Positions 1 through 8,906 of a stretch of 64,000 nt of DNA are shown here, in pieces; position 1 is the stretch's first letter, and each line of letters begins with the position of its first letter. Position numbers and translations under genes: made by a program. A model generated the notes under the pieces. The model made no database searches and had not been told where the DNA came from. It saw only the letters and a list, made by a program, of their open reading frames with translations. Source of the DNA: Pedobacter chitinilyticus (GTDB taxonomy: Bacteria; Bacteroidota; Bacteroidia; Sphingobacteriales; Sphingobacteriaceae). The stretch spans positions 124,001 to 188,000 of the forward strand of contig NZ_QMHN01000003.1 of NCBI RefSeq assembly GCF_003313385.1, given 5' to 3'.

Positions 1-492
1 GAAGACGTACAATTGATCCTCATGGATATTAACATGCCCGTAGTAGATGGCTTTGCTGCCACAAAATGGATCAAGGAGCACTATCCTCATATTTATGTTT
101 TGGCCCTCAGCATGTTCGAAGATGAAAAATCCATCATCAACATGATTAAGGCTGGTGCAAATGGTTATCTTTTGAAGGAATCGAAACCTTCGGAAGTACT
201 CATTGCCATTAAAGCAATGCTAGAAAAGGGCTTTTATGTAAACGAACTCGTCTCTGGCCGTTTACTGGTGTCTATCAAAAATGAAGAGCCCAAAAATATC
301 CTTACCGAAAAAGAACTTACCTTTTTGCAATATTGTGCCTCGGAGCTTACCTACAAGGAAATTGCATCCCTCATGAATGTGAGTCCCCGTACGGTAGACA
401 ATTACCGCGAATCCTTATTCGCCAAGCTTAACCTAAAATCCAGAACTGGCTTGGTGGTTTATGGCATTAAGAACGATTTAATAAAAATCTAG
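1..492 (+). CDS. Response regulator, REC + LuxR/NarL HTH (5' truncated)
   Basis: This is the C-terminal part of a two-component response regulator. The frame is open from the first base, so the start lies upstream of the window. Near the visible N-terminus, LILMDINMP carries the likely phospho-acceptor Asp (ninth visible residue), and GYLLKES supplies the conserved Lys of the receiver domain. The last 65 residues form a LuxR/NarL helix-turn-helix (LTYKEIASLMNVSPRTVDNY). The protein probably binds DNA after phosphorylation by a histidine kinase encoded outside the window. It converges on the metallo-hydrolase gene at 565. The family call is secure; the regulon is unknown. Confidence 0.93.
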   Translation, partial: EDVQLILMDINMPVVDGFAATKWIKEHYPHIYVLALSMFEDEKSIINMIKAGANGYLLKESKPSEVLIAIKAMLEKGFYVNELVSGRLLVSIKNEEPKNILTEKELTFLQYCASELTYKEIASLMNVSPRTVDNYRESLFAKLNLKSRTGLVVYGIKNDLIKI

Positions 493-564
493 TTGGGTTA
501 ATTGTTTAATTGTTGAAATCGGTTAACTGACATTATCAAATTAGCCAATTCGATAATTAGCTAA

Positions 565-1971
565 CTAACGAGGTAAATCAAACGATTGGTGCCTATCTGG
601 AATTTCTACATTCCTAAAACCAGCAGCGTGCAGTTTCTCTTTAAAATTCAATTGTACTTCATACTCACCATGCACCAAAAACAGTTTCTTCACCTTGCTT
701 GCATCCTGACCAGAAAGAAATTGGAGCAAGTCATTATAATCGCCATGAGCGCTCATTGATTGGATACTTTGCACTTCTGCATGTACCGTAAATCGATCTC
801 CAAAAATTCCCACCTCTGTAGCACCATTCTTCAACTTACCTCCCAATGAATTTGGCTCACAGTAACCCACCAGCAAAATGGTATGCTTAGGATCTCCAAT
901 ACAGTTTTTGATGTGATGTTTTACCCTTCCGGCTTCGGCCATTCCTGATGCAGAAATAATGATACACGGTGCGGGATTAGTATTCAAGGCCTTTGATTCT
1001 TCCGCAGTTTCTACATAATGTAATCGCTCAAAATCAAAAGGATTGTCGTCAATTTTCATAATATCCAACACCTCATCATTATACCCTTCGGCATGGTTCT
1101 CTACAATCTGAGTCGCTTTTGCTGAAAGTGGACTATCCACATACACATTCACTTTTGGCAATTGACCTTTCAAATCCAGGTTGTTGAGCACGTATAAAAT
1201 CTCCTGCGTTCTGCCTACGCTAAAAGCAGGAATAATCAACTTCCCTTGCTTCTCCACACAGGTTTTAATCACCACATTCAATAATGCTTGCGCCGTTGGC
1301 TGAGCATCTTTATGGAGTTTATCACCATAGGTAGATTCCAATAAAATATAATCTGCCTGCGGAAATGATTGCGGTGAACGTAAAAGTAAATCGCCATACT
1401 GTCCTACATCACCACTAAAGCTCAATTGAGAGGTGTTGCCTTGTTCAGTAATGCGCAAATGTACCGAAGCACTGCCAATGATATGTCCAGCGTCAATAAA
1501 CTGTAAGCTAACCCCGTCGGTAATCACCACTTCTTTGTGATAAGGAACAATTTCAAAAAAAGACATCGCTTTCAGCACATCTTCCTCTTCATATAGCGCT
1601 TCCTCTAAAGGTAAGCCTCGTTTGGCCAGCTTCTTATTTTTATAGTTTAAATCTCCAGCTTGTATTTTCGCGGAATCCAACAATAGGATTTTGGTAAGCT
1701 CCTTGGTAGCAGGAGTTCCGTAAATTTTACCTTTAAAGCCTTGGGCCACCAAACGAGGAATCAATCCACTGTGGTCAATGTGTGCGTGCGACAATACCAA
1801 AACATCTACTTCGGCGGCTACAAAACCAAAGTTTTCGTTTAATGCTTCCGTTTCCTGCCCCATTCCCTGAAACATCCCACAATCCAATAAAATATTAGTT
1901 CCATTGTCTAAGGTAAGTAGGTGTTTACTTCCAGTTACGTTTCTGGCAGCACCATGAAAAGCTATCTTCAT
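565..1971 (-). CDS. MBL-fold beta-CASP metallo-hydrolase (RNA-processing type)
   Basis: This is a cytoplasmic zinc-dependent hydrolase of the metallo-beta-lactamase/beta-CASP superfamily, related to CPSF73-like RNA nucleases and bacterial 'RNA exonuclease' MBL proteins. From the chosen ATG the zinc motif HAHIDH falls at residues 62-67. Further metal and beta-CASP landmarks follow: AGHIIGSA, FSGDVGQ, ESTYGD, IISASGMAEAGR and the C-terminal VHGE. The frame also opens seven codons upstream at 1992. The internal Met at 1971 is preferred because family members begin MKI-FHGAA-NVTGS. At about 468 residues it has the usual length. RNA as substrate is inferred from the family. Confidence 0.9.
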   Translation of the reverse strand: MKIAFHGAARNVTGSKHLLTLDNGTNILLDCGMFQGMGQETEALNENFGFVAAEVDVLVLSHAHIDHSGLIPRLVAQGFKGKIYGTPATKELTKILLLDSAKIQAGDLNYKNKKLAKRGLPLEEALYEEEDVLKAMSFFEIVPYHKEVVITDGVSLQFIDAGHIIGSASVHLRITEQGNTSQLSFSGDVGQYGDLLLRSPQSFPQADYILLESTYGDKLHKDAQPTAQALLNVVIKTCVEKQGKLIIPAFSVGRTQEILYVLNNLDLKGQLPKVNVYVDSPLSAKATQIVENHAEGYNDEVLDIMKIDDNPFDFERLHYVETAEESKALNTNPAPCIIISASGMAEAGRVKHHIKNCIGDPKHTILLVGYCEPNSLGGKLKNGATEVGIFGDRFTVHAEVQSIQSMSAHGDYNDLLQFLSGQDASKVKKLFLVHGEYEVQLNFKEKLHAAGFRNVEIPDRHQSFDLPR

Positions 1972-2063
1972 TTTAAGTTCTTTAGTGTTCAATACTACGA
2001 AACCAAGCTCATTTAAACAACCGAAGCCATCGTAATAGAAAATATTTCTAACTAAAATTTAAA

Positions 2064-2079
2064 AACTAATTAATTAGTT
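2064..2079. promoter_or_regulatory. 16-bp perfect palindrome upstream of blaI-like gene
   Basis: AACTAATTAATTAGTT is a perfect palindrome lying 67 bp before the BlaI-type regulator start, in the divergent gap with the metallo-hydrolase gene. BlaI/MecI repressors bind dyads in their own promoters, so an autoregulatory operator is plausible. The sequence is very AT-rich and could be palindromic by chance. Confidence 0.45.
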
Positions 2080-2145
2080 ATATATTGGTATTAAAATATT
2101 TAGCTTAAGCTTGCGCTTTAAAAGACAATATTTAAAATAGACAAC

Positions 2146-2523
2146 ATGGAAATTAAAGATTTAACTCGAGCAGAGGAACAAATTATGCAGGTAATGTGGC
2201 AACTTGACAGCGCTTTTGTAAAAGAGGTAATTGATTATCTTCCTGAACCTAAGCCCGCATATAACACTGTATCAACCATTATCCGAATTTTAGAAGTAAA
2301 AGGTTTTATAGGTCATGAAGCTTACGGAAAGTCCCACAAATATCACCCCCTCATTTCAAAAGACGAATATAAAAGGCATGCCACCGAAAAGCTTTTGGGT
2401 AATTATTTCGAAAACTCTGTAGAAAGTATGTTTTCCTTTTTTGTAAAAGAAGAAAAGCTCGATCTAAGCGATGTGGATGAAATTTTAAAAATGATTAACA
2501 AATTTAAAAATAAACCAAAATGA
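2146..2523 (+). CDS. BlaI/MecI/CopY-family transcriptional repressor
   Basis: This 125-residue winged-helix repressor has the family N-terminus (LTRAEEQIMQVMWQL) and the recognition region YNTVSTIIRILEVKGF. A C-terminal dimerisation segment is of normal length. Family members repress a target operon and are removed by cleavage when a partner M56 (BlaR1-like) membrane peptidase senses a signal. The stop codon overlaps the start of the M56 gene by four bases (ATGA), so translation is probably coupled and the two act as a pair. The inducing signal cannot be told from sequence; no beta-lactamase gene is adjacent. Confidence 0.93.
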   Translation: MEIKDLTRAEEQIMQVMWQLDSAFVKEVIDYLPEPKPAYNTVSTIIRILEVKGFIGHEAYGKSHKYHPLISKDEYKRHATEKLLGNYFENSVESMFSFFVKEEKLDLSDVDEILKMINKFKNKPK

Positions 2524-4487
2524 GCTGGTCACATTATTTATTGCAAGTAAATATCTATTTGGTTGTTTTTTACGTCTTTTATAGATTATTACTCACCAAA
2601 GAGACCTATTTCGTGTTAAATAGAGTCTACTTAATTTGTTCGGGCATTTTCTCGCTGGCAATTCCTTTTATACAGTTAGATTGGTTTAGCAAACAGGAAA
2701 TTAGTCAGCAAATTTACGTACAGGTTGAACAACTGAACCAGCTCATTACCCAAGGGCCAGTAGTTGCCGAAACCCAAAGTTTTAATTGGGGCAGCCTCAT
2801 TGTCCTAATTTACCTATCGGGAGTTTTGTTCTTCCTAAGCCGCTTTATCATTCAATTGATCGGTGTAAAAAAGATGTTCAATGGCCTTAAAAATGGCTTG
2901 GCATTTTCTTTCTGGAATAAAAAAATAGTGGCTGAAAATCTTCCTGATGCCGCAACCGTAAATCATCACGAAGACATCCACATTAAACAACTGCACACTT
3001 TTGATGTATTATTTTTCGAATCCTTAGGTATCCTCACTTGGTTTAACCCCATTATCTACCTCTATAAGGCTACGGTTAAAAATATCCACGAATATTTAGC
3101 TGATGAGGCTGCTGCCAAATTTCAGGGCGACAAGGAGGCTTACTCCATGTTGTTACTTAACCAAGCCTTTGGTGTAAACGTGAATACCTTAACCAATGGT
3201 TTCCTTAAAAAATCAATGATTAAGAAGCGGATTTTTATGCTTTACAAAGAAAGGTCTAGAAAAACAGCCATCGTGAAATATGGCATTTTCGTTCCTCTTT
3301 TTGCATTAGCCCTATTACTTTCTTCTTCAACCATCAGAAAAAACGAACAGCTTTTAGCCGCAGCAGAACAAGTACAACTTGAAGAAGCAAAAGCAACCGT
3401 AGCAGAAGTGCTAAATTTGAAACCAGAAAGGTCTGTTGAGGTAGTTATTGGAGAACCTATCGTAAGATTCCCACTTCCTAAAGGGACTAAGGCCGTAGAT
3501 GGCATTAACTCATTTTATAAATATTTAGGCAATACGGTAAAATATCCTTCCCTAGCTGCCGAAAATAAAGTTCAAGGAAATTTAGTGGTCACCTTTAAAG
3601 TAATTGACAGAAAAACCACGGATATTAAAATAGAAACCAAACTGGGAGCAGGCTGCGATGAAGAACTAGTTAACCGAATTGGTGCCTATAAAGAAGGCGC
3701 ATTAAAAGACGGAAATTACAGTCTAAAAGTAGCATTTATGCTTCAAGGCTCTTCGGCTCCGTTTCTCAATGAAAATGCAAAGAACAAGGCTAACTTCATC
3801 AGTTTAAACACCATTTCTATTGTTGGATACCCTTTCGAGGCCGATGAAGTACATAGCTTTGTGAGCTTAGAAAACCCTCCAAAATTTCCAGGTGGAATTG
3901 ATGATTTTTATAAATTTTTAGGCGACAATATTAAATATCCAGAGGAAGCCGCGAAACAAGAGATTCAAGGAAATGTGTTTGTATCCTTCATTGTAGAAAG
4001 AGACGGCTCATTAAATCATATTAAAATAGACAGGGGATTGGGATATGGCACAGATGAAGAAGCTGTAAGAATTTTAAAACTTAGTCCAAAATGGGAGCCA
4101 GGCACTCAAAATGGGAAAACCGTTAGAGTAAAATATAATCTCCCAATTAAGTTTAGCCTAAATAAAAGACAAACTGGCGCTGTAAAAGGCATTAGGATCG
4201 AATCTCAAGAGGGTGCAATAAAACTAACAGGAGATCAAATTGTGCTGAGAGGAAAAGACTTTGAAGACGGAAAATCACCTCTTTACATTTTAGACGGCGA
4301 AATTTTGGAAAATGGAAGAATTAGCGGCATAGATCCTAAAACCATTGAAACAATCAACATTTTGAAAGATGATAGCGGGGTAGCCCTTTATGGTGAAAAA
4401 GCAAAAAATGGTGTAGTAATTATTACTACAAAAAATGCTGAAAAAGTAGTGACTGGAAGACCTAGTAAAAAACCAACTCAACGATAA
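2520..4487 (+). CDS. M56 (BlaR1-like) membrane peptidase with TonB-type and plug-type C-terminal domains
   Basis: This is a 655-residue membrane signalling or energy-coupling protein. The N-terminus has several membrane segments (about residues 5-55 and 95-125). The M56 zinc site HEDIH (HExxH type) is near residue 150, followed by the FNP-IYLY region, and another membrane segment lies near 250. Two TonB-C-like domains follow: a diverged one at about 314-407, and a canonical one at about 447-543 with FPGG and RVKYNLPI motifs. The last 100 residues resemble a TonB-dependent receptor plug (PKTIETINILKDDSGVALYG, GVVIITTK). The paired BlaI repressor is encoded immediately upstream. The M56 and TonB calls are firm. 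How peptidase, TonB and plug parts cooperate is inference. Confidence 0.88.
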   Translation: MSWSHYLLQVNIYLVVFYVFYRLLLTKETYFVLNRVYLICSGIFSLAIPFIQLDWFSKQEISQQIYVQVEQLNQLITQGPVVAETQSFNWGSLIVLIYLSGVLFFLSRFIIQLIGVKKMFNGLKNGLAFSFWNKKIVAENLPDAATVNHHEDIHIKQLHTFDVLFFESLGILTWFNPIIYLYKATVKNIHEYLADEAAAKFQGDKEAYSMLLLNQAFGVNVNTLTNGFLKKSMIKKRIFMLYKERSRKTAIVKYGIFVPLFALALLLSSSTIRKNEQLLAAAEQVQLEEAKATVAEVLNLKPERSVEVVIGEPIVRFPLPKGTKAVDGINSFYKYLGNTVKYPSLAAENKVQGNLVVTFKVIDRKTTDIKIETKLGAGCDEELVNRIGAYKEGALKDGNYSLKVAFMLQGSSAPFLNENAKNKANFISLNTISIVGYPFEADEVHSFVSLENPPKFPGGIDDFYKFLGDNIKYPEEAAKQEIQGNVFVSFIVERDGSLNHIKIDRGLGYGTDEEAVRILKLSPKWEPGTQNGKTVRVKYNLPIKFSLNKRQTGAVKGIRIESQEGAIKLTGDQIVLRGKDFEDGKSPLYILDGEILENGRISGIDPKTIETINILKDDSGVALYGEKAKNGVVIITTKNAEKVVTGRPSKKPTQR

Positions 4488-4489
4488 AA

Positions 4490-4891
4490 ATGAAAAAAAT
4501 TGCGCTTATCTTATTAGTTTCAATATTAGGCTACCACTTAGGCCAAGCTCAAACTACCACTAAAGGGGACGAACTTTATTCCTTTGTGGCACTAAAAAAC
4601 CCACCACAATTTCCTGGTGGGCTACCTAAATTTTATAAGTTCCTTTCAGATAACCTCAAATATCCAGCAGCAGCTAGAGCAAAAAACATCAAAGGAAATG
4701 TTTTTGCCTCCTTTGTCATCGAAAAAGACGGCTCGCTGGGCGATATTAAAATACTTAGGGGGTTAGGATCAGGCACTGAAGAAGAAGCAGAGAGAGTCCT
4801 TAAATCTAGCCCCAAATGGAAACCAGGCTCATTAAATGGCAAACCAGTTAGAACTCAGTACAACATCCCAATTAAATTCTTTCCAAATTAA
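4490..4891 (+). CDS. Exported TonB C-terminal domain protein
   Basis: This 133-residue protein has a signal peptide (about residues 1-20, ending GQAQ) followed by a single TonB C-terminal domain. It closely matches the second TonB domain of the upstream M56 protein. Both share the pattern FV-L-NPP-FPGG, FYKFL-DN-KYP, GNVF-SF, DGSL and SPKW-PG---GK-VR-YN-PIKF. It has no membrane anchor or proline-rich linker of its own, so it is unlikely to work as a classical TonB. It may be a periplasmic partner or decoy for the same receptors. The gap to the M56 stop is two bases, so it is the third gene of one operon, probably created by domain duplication. Confidence 0.85.
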   Translation: MKKIALILLVSILGYHLGQAQTTTKGDELYSFVALKNPPQFPGGLPKFYKFLSDNLKYPAAARAKNIKGNVFASFVIEKDGSLGDIKILRGLGSGTEEEAERVLKSSPKWKPGSLNGKPVRTQYNIPIKFFPN

Positions 4892-4901
4892 CACACAAGC
4901 A

Positions 4902-4934
4902 AAAGGCCTCCCGACAAATAGTCGGGAGGCCTTT
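4902..4934. terminator. Bidirectional rho-independent terminator
   Basis: A perfect 14-bp inverted repeat (AAAGGCCTCCCGAC, loop AAATA, GTCGGGAGGCCTTT) sits between the convergent TonB gene and typA. A-rich and T-rich flanks allow it to stop transcription from both sides. Confidence 0.92.
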
Positions 4935-5015
4935 GTAATTCTCCTATGTCTCGGACAATTAAAGTTAATAAATTAATTTCAATTTTCCGAATTTACTATG
5001 CTAGCATACAATCAA

Positions 5016-6824
5016 TTACGATTGAAAAGCTTTGCCCTTAACTTTACGCTCTTGTTCCGTTAAGAAGATTTTACGCAAACGTATGCTCGCAGGGGTAACC
5101 TCAATATACTCATCAGCTTGTATGTATTCCATACATTCCTCTAAAGAGAATTTAATGGCTGGTGCAATACGCGTGTTATCGTCAGTACCAGAAGCACGCA
5201 TGTTAGTCAACGCTTTTCCTTTAACAATATTGATAACTAAATCATTATCACGGATATGCTCACCTAAAATCTGTCCTTCATAAATATCCACACCTGGATC
5301 TACGAAGAAACGACCTCTATCTTGTAATTTATCAATTGAATAAGCAGTAGTGGTACCTTTATCCATAGAAATTAATACACCGTTCAAACGACCAGGAATT
5401 GTTCCCTTCCAAGGCTCGTAAGCTTTAAAACGGTGTGCCATAATCGCCTCACCTGCAGTAGCCGTTAATACGTTATTACGTAAACCGATAATACCACGAG
5501 AAGGAATTTCGAATTCTAAGTGTTGTAAATCACCTTTTGGTTCCATAATCAACAACTCACCTTTACGTTGCGTTACCAACTCAATTACTTTACCAGCAAC
5601 ATCACCAGGTACATCAACAATTAAAGTCTCAACTGGCTCATGTTTTTTACCATCAATTTCTTTAACGATAACTTGTGGCTGACCTACCTGTAACTCATAA
5701 CCTTCACGACGCATCGTTTCGATCAATACTGATAAATGGAGAATACCACGACCATAAACCAACCATGAATCCGCACCTTGAGTTTCAACAACTTTCAACG
5801 CCAAGTTTTTCTCCATTTCCTTCATCAAACGATCTTTGATACGTTGAGAAGTAACCAACTTACCCTCTTTACCAAAGAAAGGAGAGTTGTTAATGGTGAA
5901 CAACATGTTCATTGTCGGCTCATCAATGCTAATTACTGGCAATTGCTCCGGTGCTTCAAAATCAGCAATGGTATCACCAATATCAAAACCATCAATACCT
6001 ACCACCGCACAAATATCTCCAGATTTAACTTCAGTAGTTCTTACTTTACCTAAACCTTCAAAAGTATATAATTCCTTTACCCTAGATTTAACCAATTTAC
6101 CATCACGTTTAATTAAAGTAACAGGTTGGTTTTCTTTAATGGTTCCTCTGTGTACACGTCCAATGGCAATACGACCTACGAAAGAAGAATAATCTAACGA
6201 AGTGATTTGCATTTGCAAAGTACCGTCATTAATTGGGGCAGCAGGAATATGTTCTACAATCGCATCCAATAAAGGGAAAAAATTATCTGTTGGTTGTGCG
6301 TAATCAGTGCTCATCCAACCATTTTTAGACGAACCATAAATTACAGGAAAATCCAACTGCTCTTCAGTAGCCTCTAAGTTAAAGAACAACTCAAAAATTT
6401 GCTCATAAACTTCTTCTGGGCGACAGTTTTCCTTATCAACTTTGTTTACAACTACAATTGGTTTTAAGCCTAAAGCCAAAGCCTTTTGAGTTACGAAACG
6501 AGTTTGAGGCATCGCTCCCTCAAAAGCATCGCAAAGCAAAAGCACGCCATCAGCCATTTTCAACACACGCTCTACCTCACCACCAAAATCGGCGTGACCA
6601 GGGGTATCAATAATATTAATTTTAACGTCCTTATATTTAACCGATACGTTTTTAGACACGATGGTAATGCCTCGTTCGCGCTCCAAATCATTGTTATCCA
6701 AGATCAAATCTCCCGTTTCCTCGTTATCACGAAAAATAGAGCAGGCATGTAAAATTTTGTCTACCGTGGTGGTTTTACCGTGGTCTACGTGGGCTATAAT
6801 AGCTATGTTTCTAATATTTTGCAT
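5016..6824 (-). CDS. typA: Translational GTPase TypA/BipA
   Basis: This ribosome-associated GTPase of the EF-G/LepA superfamily acts in ribosome assembly and stress or cold adaptation. The 602-residue length is standard. The GTP-binding motifs are all present: AHVDHGKTT (P-loop, residues 10-18), RERGITI (switch I), DTPGHADFGGEV and NKVDK. The C-terminal TypA-specific region includes SRGIIGLRNN and GTTTAYSIDKLQDRG. It is transcribed alone, ending at the bidirectional hairpin at 4902, with a good -7 element upstream. Confidence 0.98.
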   Translation of the reverse strand: MQNIRNIAIIAHVDHGKTTTVDKILHACSIFRDNEETGDLILDNNDLERERGITIVSKNVSVKYKDVKINIIDTPGHADFGGEVERVLKMADGVLLLCDAFEGAMPQTRFVTQKALALGLKPIVVVNKVDKENCRPEEVYEQIFELFFNLEATEEQLDFPVIYGSSKNGWMSTDYAQPTDNFFPLLDAIVEHIPAAPINDGTLQMQITSLDYSSFVGRIAIGRVHRGTIKENQPVTLIKRDGKLVKSRVKELYTFEGLGKVRTTEVKSGDICAVVGIDGFDIGDTIADFEAPEQLPVISIDEPTMNMLFTINNSPFFGKEGKLVTSQRIKDRLMKEMEKNLALKVVETQGADSWLVYGRGILHLSVLIETMRREGYELQVGQPQVIVKEIDGKKHEPVETLIVDVPGDVAGKVIELVTQRKGELLIMEPKGDLQHLEFEIPSRGIIGLRNNVLTATAGEAIMAHRFKAYEPWKGTIPGRLNGVLISMDKGTTTAYSIDKLQDRGRFFVDPGVDIYEGQILGEHIRDNDLVINIVKGKALTNMRASGTDDNTRIAPAIKFSLEECMEYIQADEYIEVTPASIRLRKIFLTEQERKVKGKAFQS

Positions 6825-6848
6825 CTTATGCGATAGTATTTAAGGGCG

Positions 6849-6856
6849 CAAAGGTA
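6849..6856 (-). promoter_or_regulatory. Bacteroidota -7 promoter element of typA
   Basis: On the minus strand TACCTTTG (followed by C) matches the Bacteroidota sigma-ABfr consensus TAnnTTTG and ends 24 bases before the typA start, giving a short 5' leader. No clear -33 TTTG was picked out. Confidence 0.7.
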
Positions 6857-7101
6857 GCGAAAAAAGCCGAAAAACGAAACATAACCATTACGAAAAAGAT
6901 GTTAAGTTTTTGTAAATCAATTGCATTGCCAATCGGACACCATAGTCCCGCTTTACATTTCAATCTTTTGCTATTCCCCTCACTACGAATTACGAAGCAA
7001 TCCCCAGCAAAAGTATTTCCATTACAATCGGGTTTAGGAGGCAAAACTTTTACCCCTGTGTCATTTCCAATACCCTATTTACAACCACAAAAAAGACTTT
7101 T

Positions 7102-7551
7102 CTACACATACGTCAACCATTCCTCATAACTAATTACCCCCAGTTCTGGCTTTCCTTCCCCTTCCAATAGGGCAATAAATTCCAAATCATGTCCGTCGGG
7201 GTCTTTAAAATAAATGGCCGCTGCTGGCATCCATGCAAAAACCATTGGCTTCTCCTTACCATCCTTTAGAAAATTATAAGGCTTCAGGTTTCTTTCCTTC
7301 AAAAAATCAATCGATTTGTTCAATACGTCGTCGAGCTCGCAGCTAAATGCAAAATGACGGATGTCAATTTCATTCTTAGGCTTTTCCCACAAACCAAGCA
7401 TAGCGCCTTTCGGCTCGCCTATCCAAAAGAACGCCACCCTACGATCATCGTTATAGCCACATTCTATAAGCCCTAACACATTCTTATAAAAATCAACAGA
7501 CCTCTCCAAATCCTCTACGAAAAGGTGTGTTTCAAATAATCCTTTAATCAT
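7102..7551 (-). CDS. VOC-superfamily (glyoxalase/dioxygenase-like) protein
   Basis: This 149-residue protein has the vicinal oxygen chelate fold. The N-terminal half begins with the metal-site His in THLFVEDLERSVDFYKNVLG. The C-terminal half ends its metal strand with FKDPDGHDLEFIAL, where the Glu would be a ligand. Such proteins bind a divalent metal and act as glyoxalases, dioxygenases or fosfomycin/bleomycin-type resistance proteins; the substrate cannot be predicted here. The gene stands alone on the minus strand. The 277 bases between it and typA hold only the typA promoter and no other gene. Confidence 0.85.
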   Translation of the reverse strand: MIKGLFETHLFVEDLERSVDFYKNVLGLIECGYNDDRRVAFFWIGEPKGAMLGLWEKPKNEIDIRHFAFSCELDDVLNKSIDFLKERNLKPYNFLKDGKEKPMVFAWMPAAAIYFKDPDGHDLEFIALLEGEGKPELGVISYEEWLTYV

Positions 7552-7648
7552 GTGGTGAAATTACGCTTAGCAGAGCGTGAAAGAAAATCACTTATCTCAA
7601 TCTATTCATCAAGAATATCTATCAAGCTTGGAGGACATAAAAAAGAAA

Positions 7649-7677
7649 CGGGGACTCGGCATACCACCTTGTCCCCG
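7649..7677 (-). terminator. Candidate rho-independent terminator of the 7775 hydrolase
   Basis: The 7-bp stem CGGGGAC/GTCCCCG with a 15-base loop is followed, reading on the minus strand, by a T-rich tract (TTTCTTTTTTAT). It lies about 100 bases after the hydrolase stop codon. The long loop lowers confidence. Confidence 0.55.
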
Positions 7678-7774
7678 CCATCTAAATTAACGCTCTCAGT
7701 AATATAAACTCCCGTTAGTGGGGTTTATTGTATGAGGATTGAAAAAATATTTCTGAATTTAAATTTTGTACCCT

Positions 7775-8821
7775 TTACTGACAACTCCCTAACCTTGGGT
7801 TGTCTAATGATGTGCATTTAAAAAGATATTTTGTTTGCGGATATTGCGCTGTCGGATTGTCCGTAACCAATAGAGGCTGAAGCGCAACACCATGATAACT
7901 TGGCATTGTTTTCTGGGCCAAAGAGCCGTTTCCTAAACACACGTCCTTCGCTTGTACATTCCCGTTAAAACTATAATCAATCAAAGCATCAATAATTCTG
8001 TACACGGCATAGTAATCATAAGCATCTATTCCATTTCTCGTACTTGGCAAGCTATGATCGGCCGTGTAAGCATAGTTAGGCAGCGTGGAAGGTTTGACTA
8101 AAATAAAATCTTTCTCCGCATTGGCGATATTGATGTTCTTGAAAATATCTATCGCCAATCGATGATCATTGGTTTCATCATCGTCGTATACCTGCGTAAC
8201 CAATTTTGTATTCGAAGGAAATCCTTTGAGCTGGGCATCCGTTAGCCAATAGCTATACCATTGTGCCATGGAAAATATAAACCTCCCATCTTGCCCCCAA
8301 CCTTCCTCAACAAATGCCTTTGCTGCCAAGCCGAAAGACGCACCTCCGCCAAACGAATGTCCAACAAACCCCACCTTTTTAGTGTCAATAATATTTGGAT
8401 AATCCTGCACCGCTTTTTTAAAGCTCTGCCATAGTGTATTATATCTGAAATCAATATCTACTCCTGTTGTTGGATATGGTGCAAAAACAATCACAAAGCC
8501 CTTCTTAGCAATGAACTGATACAAGCCCAAGTTGTAATTAACCTCTTCTCCTCCATAAGGATGCGAATAGAAGATCACTGGCCTGGGTCCAGTAGCTTCT
8601 TTTGGATAAAAAACAGTGACCTGTTTGCCGTTGTAGGTTGGGCTGGCAAAACTTTGGGTTGCTACCGTGTAGCTCCCATCGCTTCCATATCCTGCTTCTG
8701 GTCTGGATATCGGGCCTAGCAAATCATCATCTATTTCTGCAGGATGATCATTGTCCGCGTGTTTTGAACAGGCCCCTAGCATCAAAAATAAAAGAAACGA
8801 AAAAGCGTATTTTTTGCTCAT
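7775..8821 (-). CDS. Alpha/beta-hydrolase lipoprotein (dienelactone hydrolase/PETase-like fold)
   Basis: This 348-residue predicted lipoprotein has a signal peptide with lipobox LGAC at about residues 16-19, followed by acidic residues. That suggests export beyond the inner membrane and possibly to the cell surface. The hydrolase core contains YSHPYGGEE (oxyanion region), the nucleophile elbow GHSFGGGAS, and a late His in the ADHSLPS region. An Asp in VYDDDETNDH may complete the triad. The family includes lipases, cutinase-like enzymes and chlorophyllase-like esterases. An ester substrate is likely but unspecified. It lies 85 bases downstream of, and on the same strand as, the esterase gene at 8907. 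Confidence 0.85.
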   Translation of the reverse strand: MSKKYAFSFLLFLMLGACSKHADNDHPAEIDDDLLGPISRPEAGYGSDGSYTVATQSFASPTYNGKQVTVFYPKEATGPRPVIFYSHPYGGEEVNYNLGLYQFIAKKGFVIVFAPYPTTGVDIDFRYNTLWQSFKKAVQDYPNIIDTKKVGFVGHSFGGGASFGLAAKAFVEEGWGQDGRFIFSMAQWYSYWLTDAQLKGFPSNTKLVTQVYDDDETNDHRLAIDIFKNINIANAEKDFILVKPSTLPNYAYTADHSLPSTRNGIDAYDYYAVYRIIDALIDYSFNGNVQAKDVCLGNGSLAQKTMPSYHGVALQPLLVTDNPTAQYPQTKYLFKCTSLDNPRLGSCQ

Positions 8822-8906
8822 AAAGACTATTTTATCAGAATAAATTTATCTTTTGAGAAAAACCGCGAAGAAAGGTTTAACGTAGAAATATTTTTATTGA
8901 CTAAAT

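Noticed and set aside
3242..3505. 87-codon frame antisense to the M56 gene
   Set aside because: It lies wholly inside a well-supported gene, has no ribosome site or family motifs, and is a shadow frame.
2146..4891. Beta-lactam resistance operon
   Set aside because: BlaI/M56 pairs occur widely without a beta-lactamase; none is adjacent and the damaged beta-lactamase-like gene is 57 kb away, so no resistance role is claimed.
6899..7129. 76-codon frame between typA and the VOC gene
   Set aside because: It overlaps the VOC coding region and has no domain, start signal or compositional support; the gap is better explained by the typA promoter.
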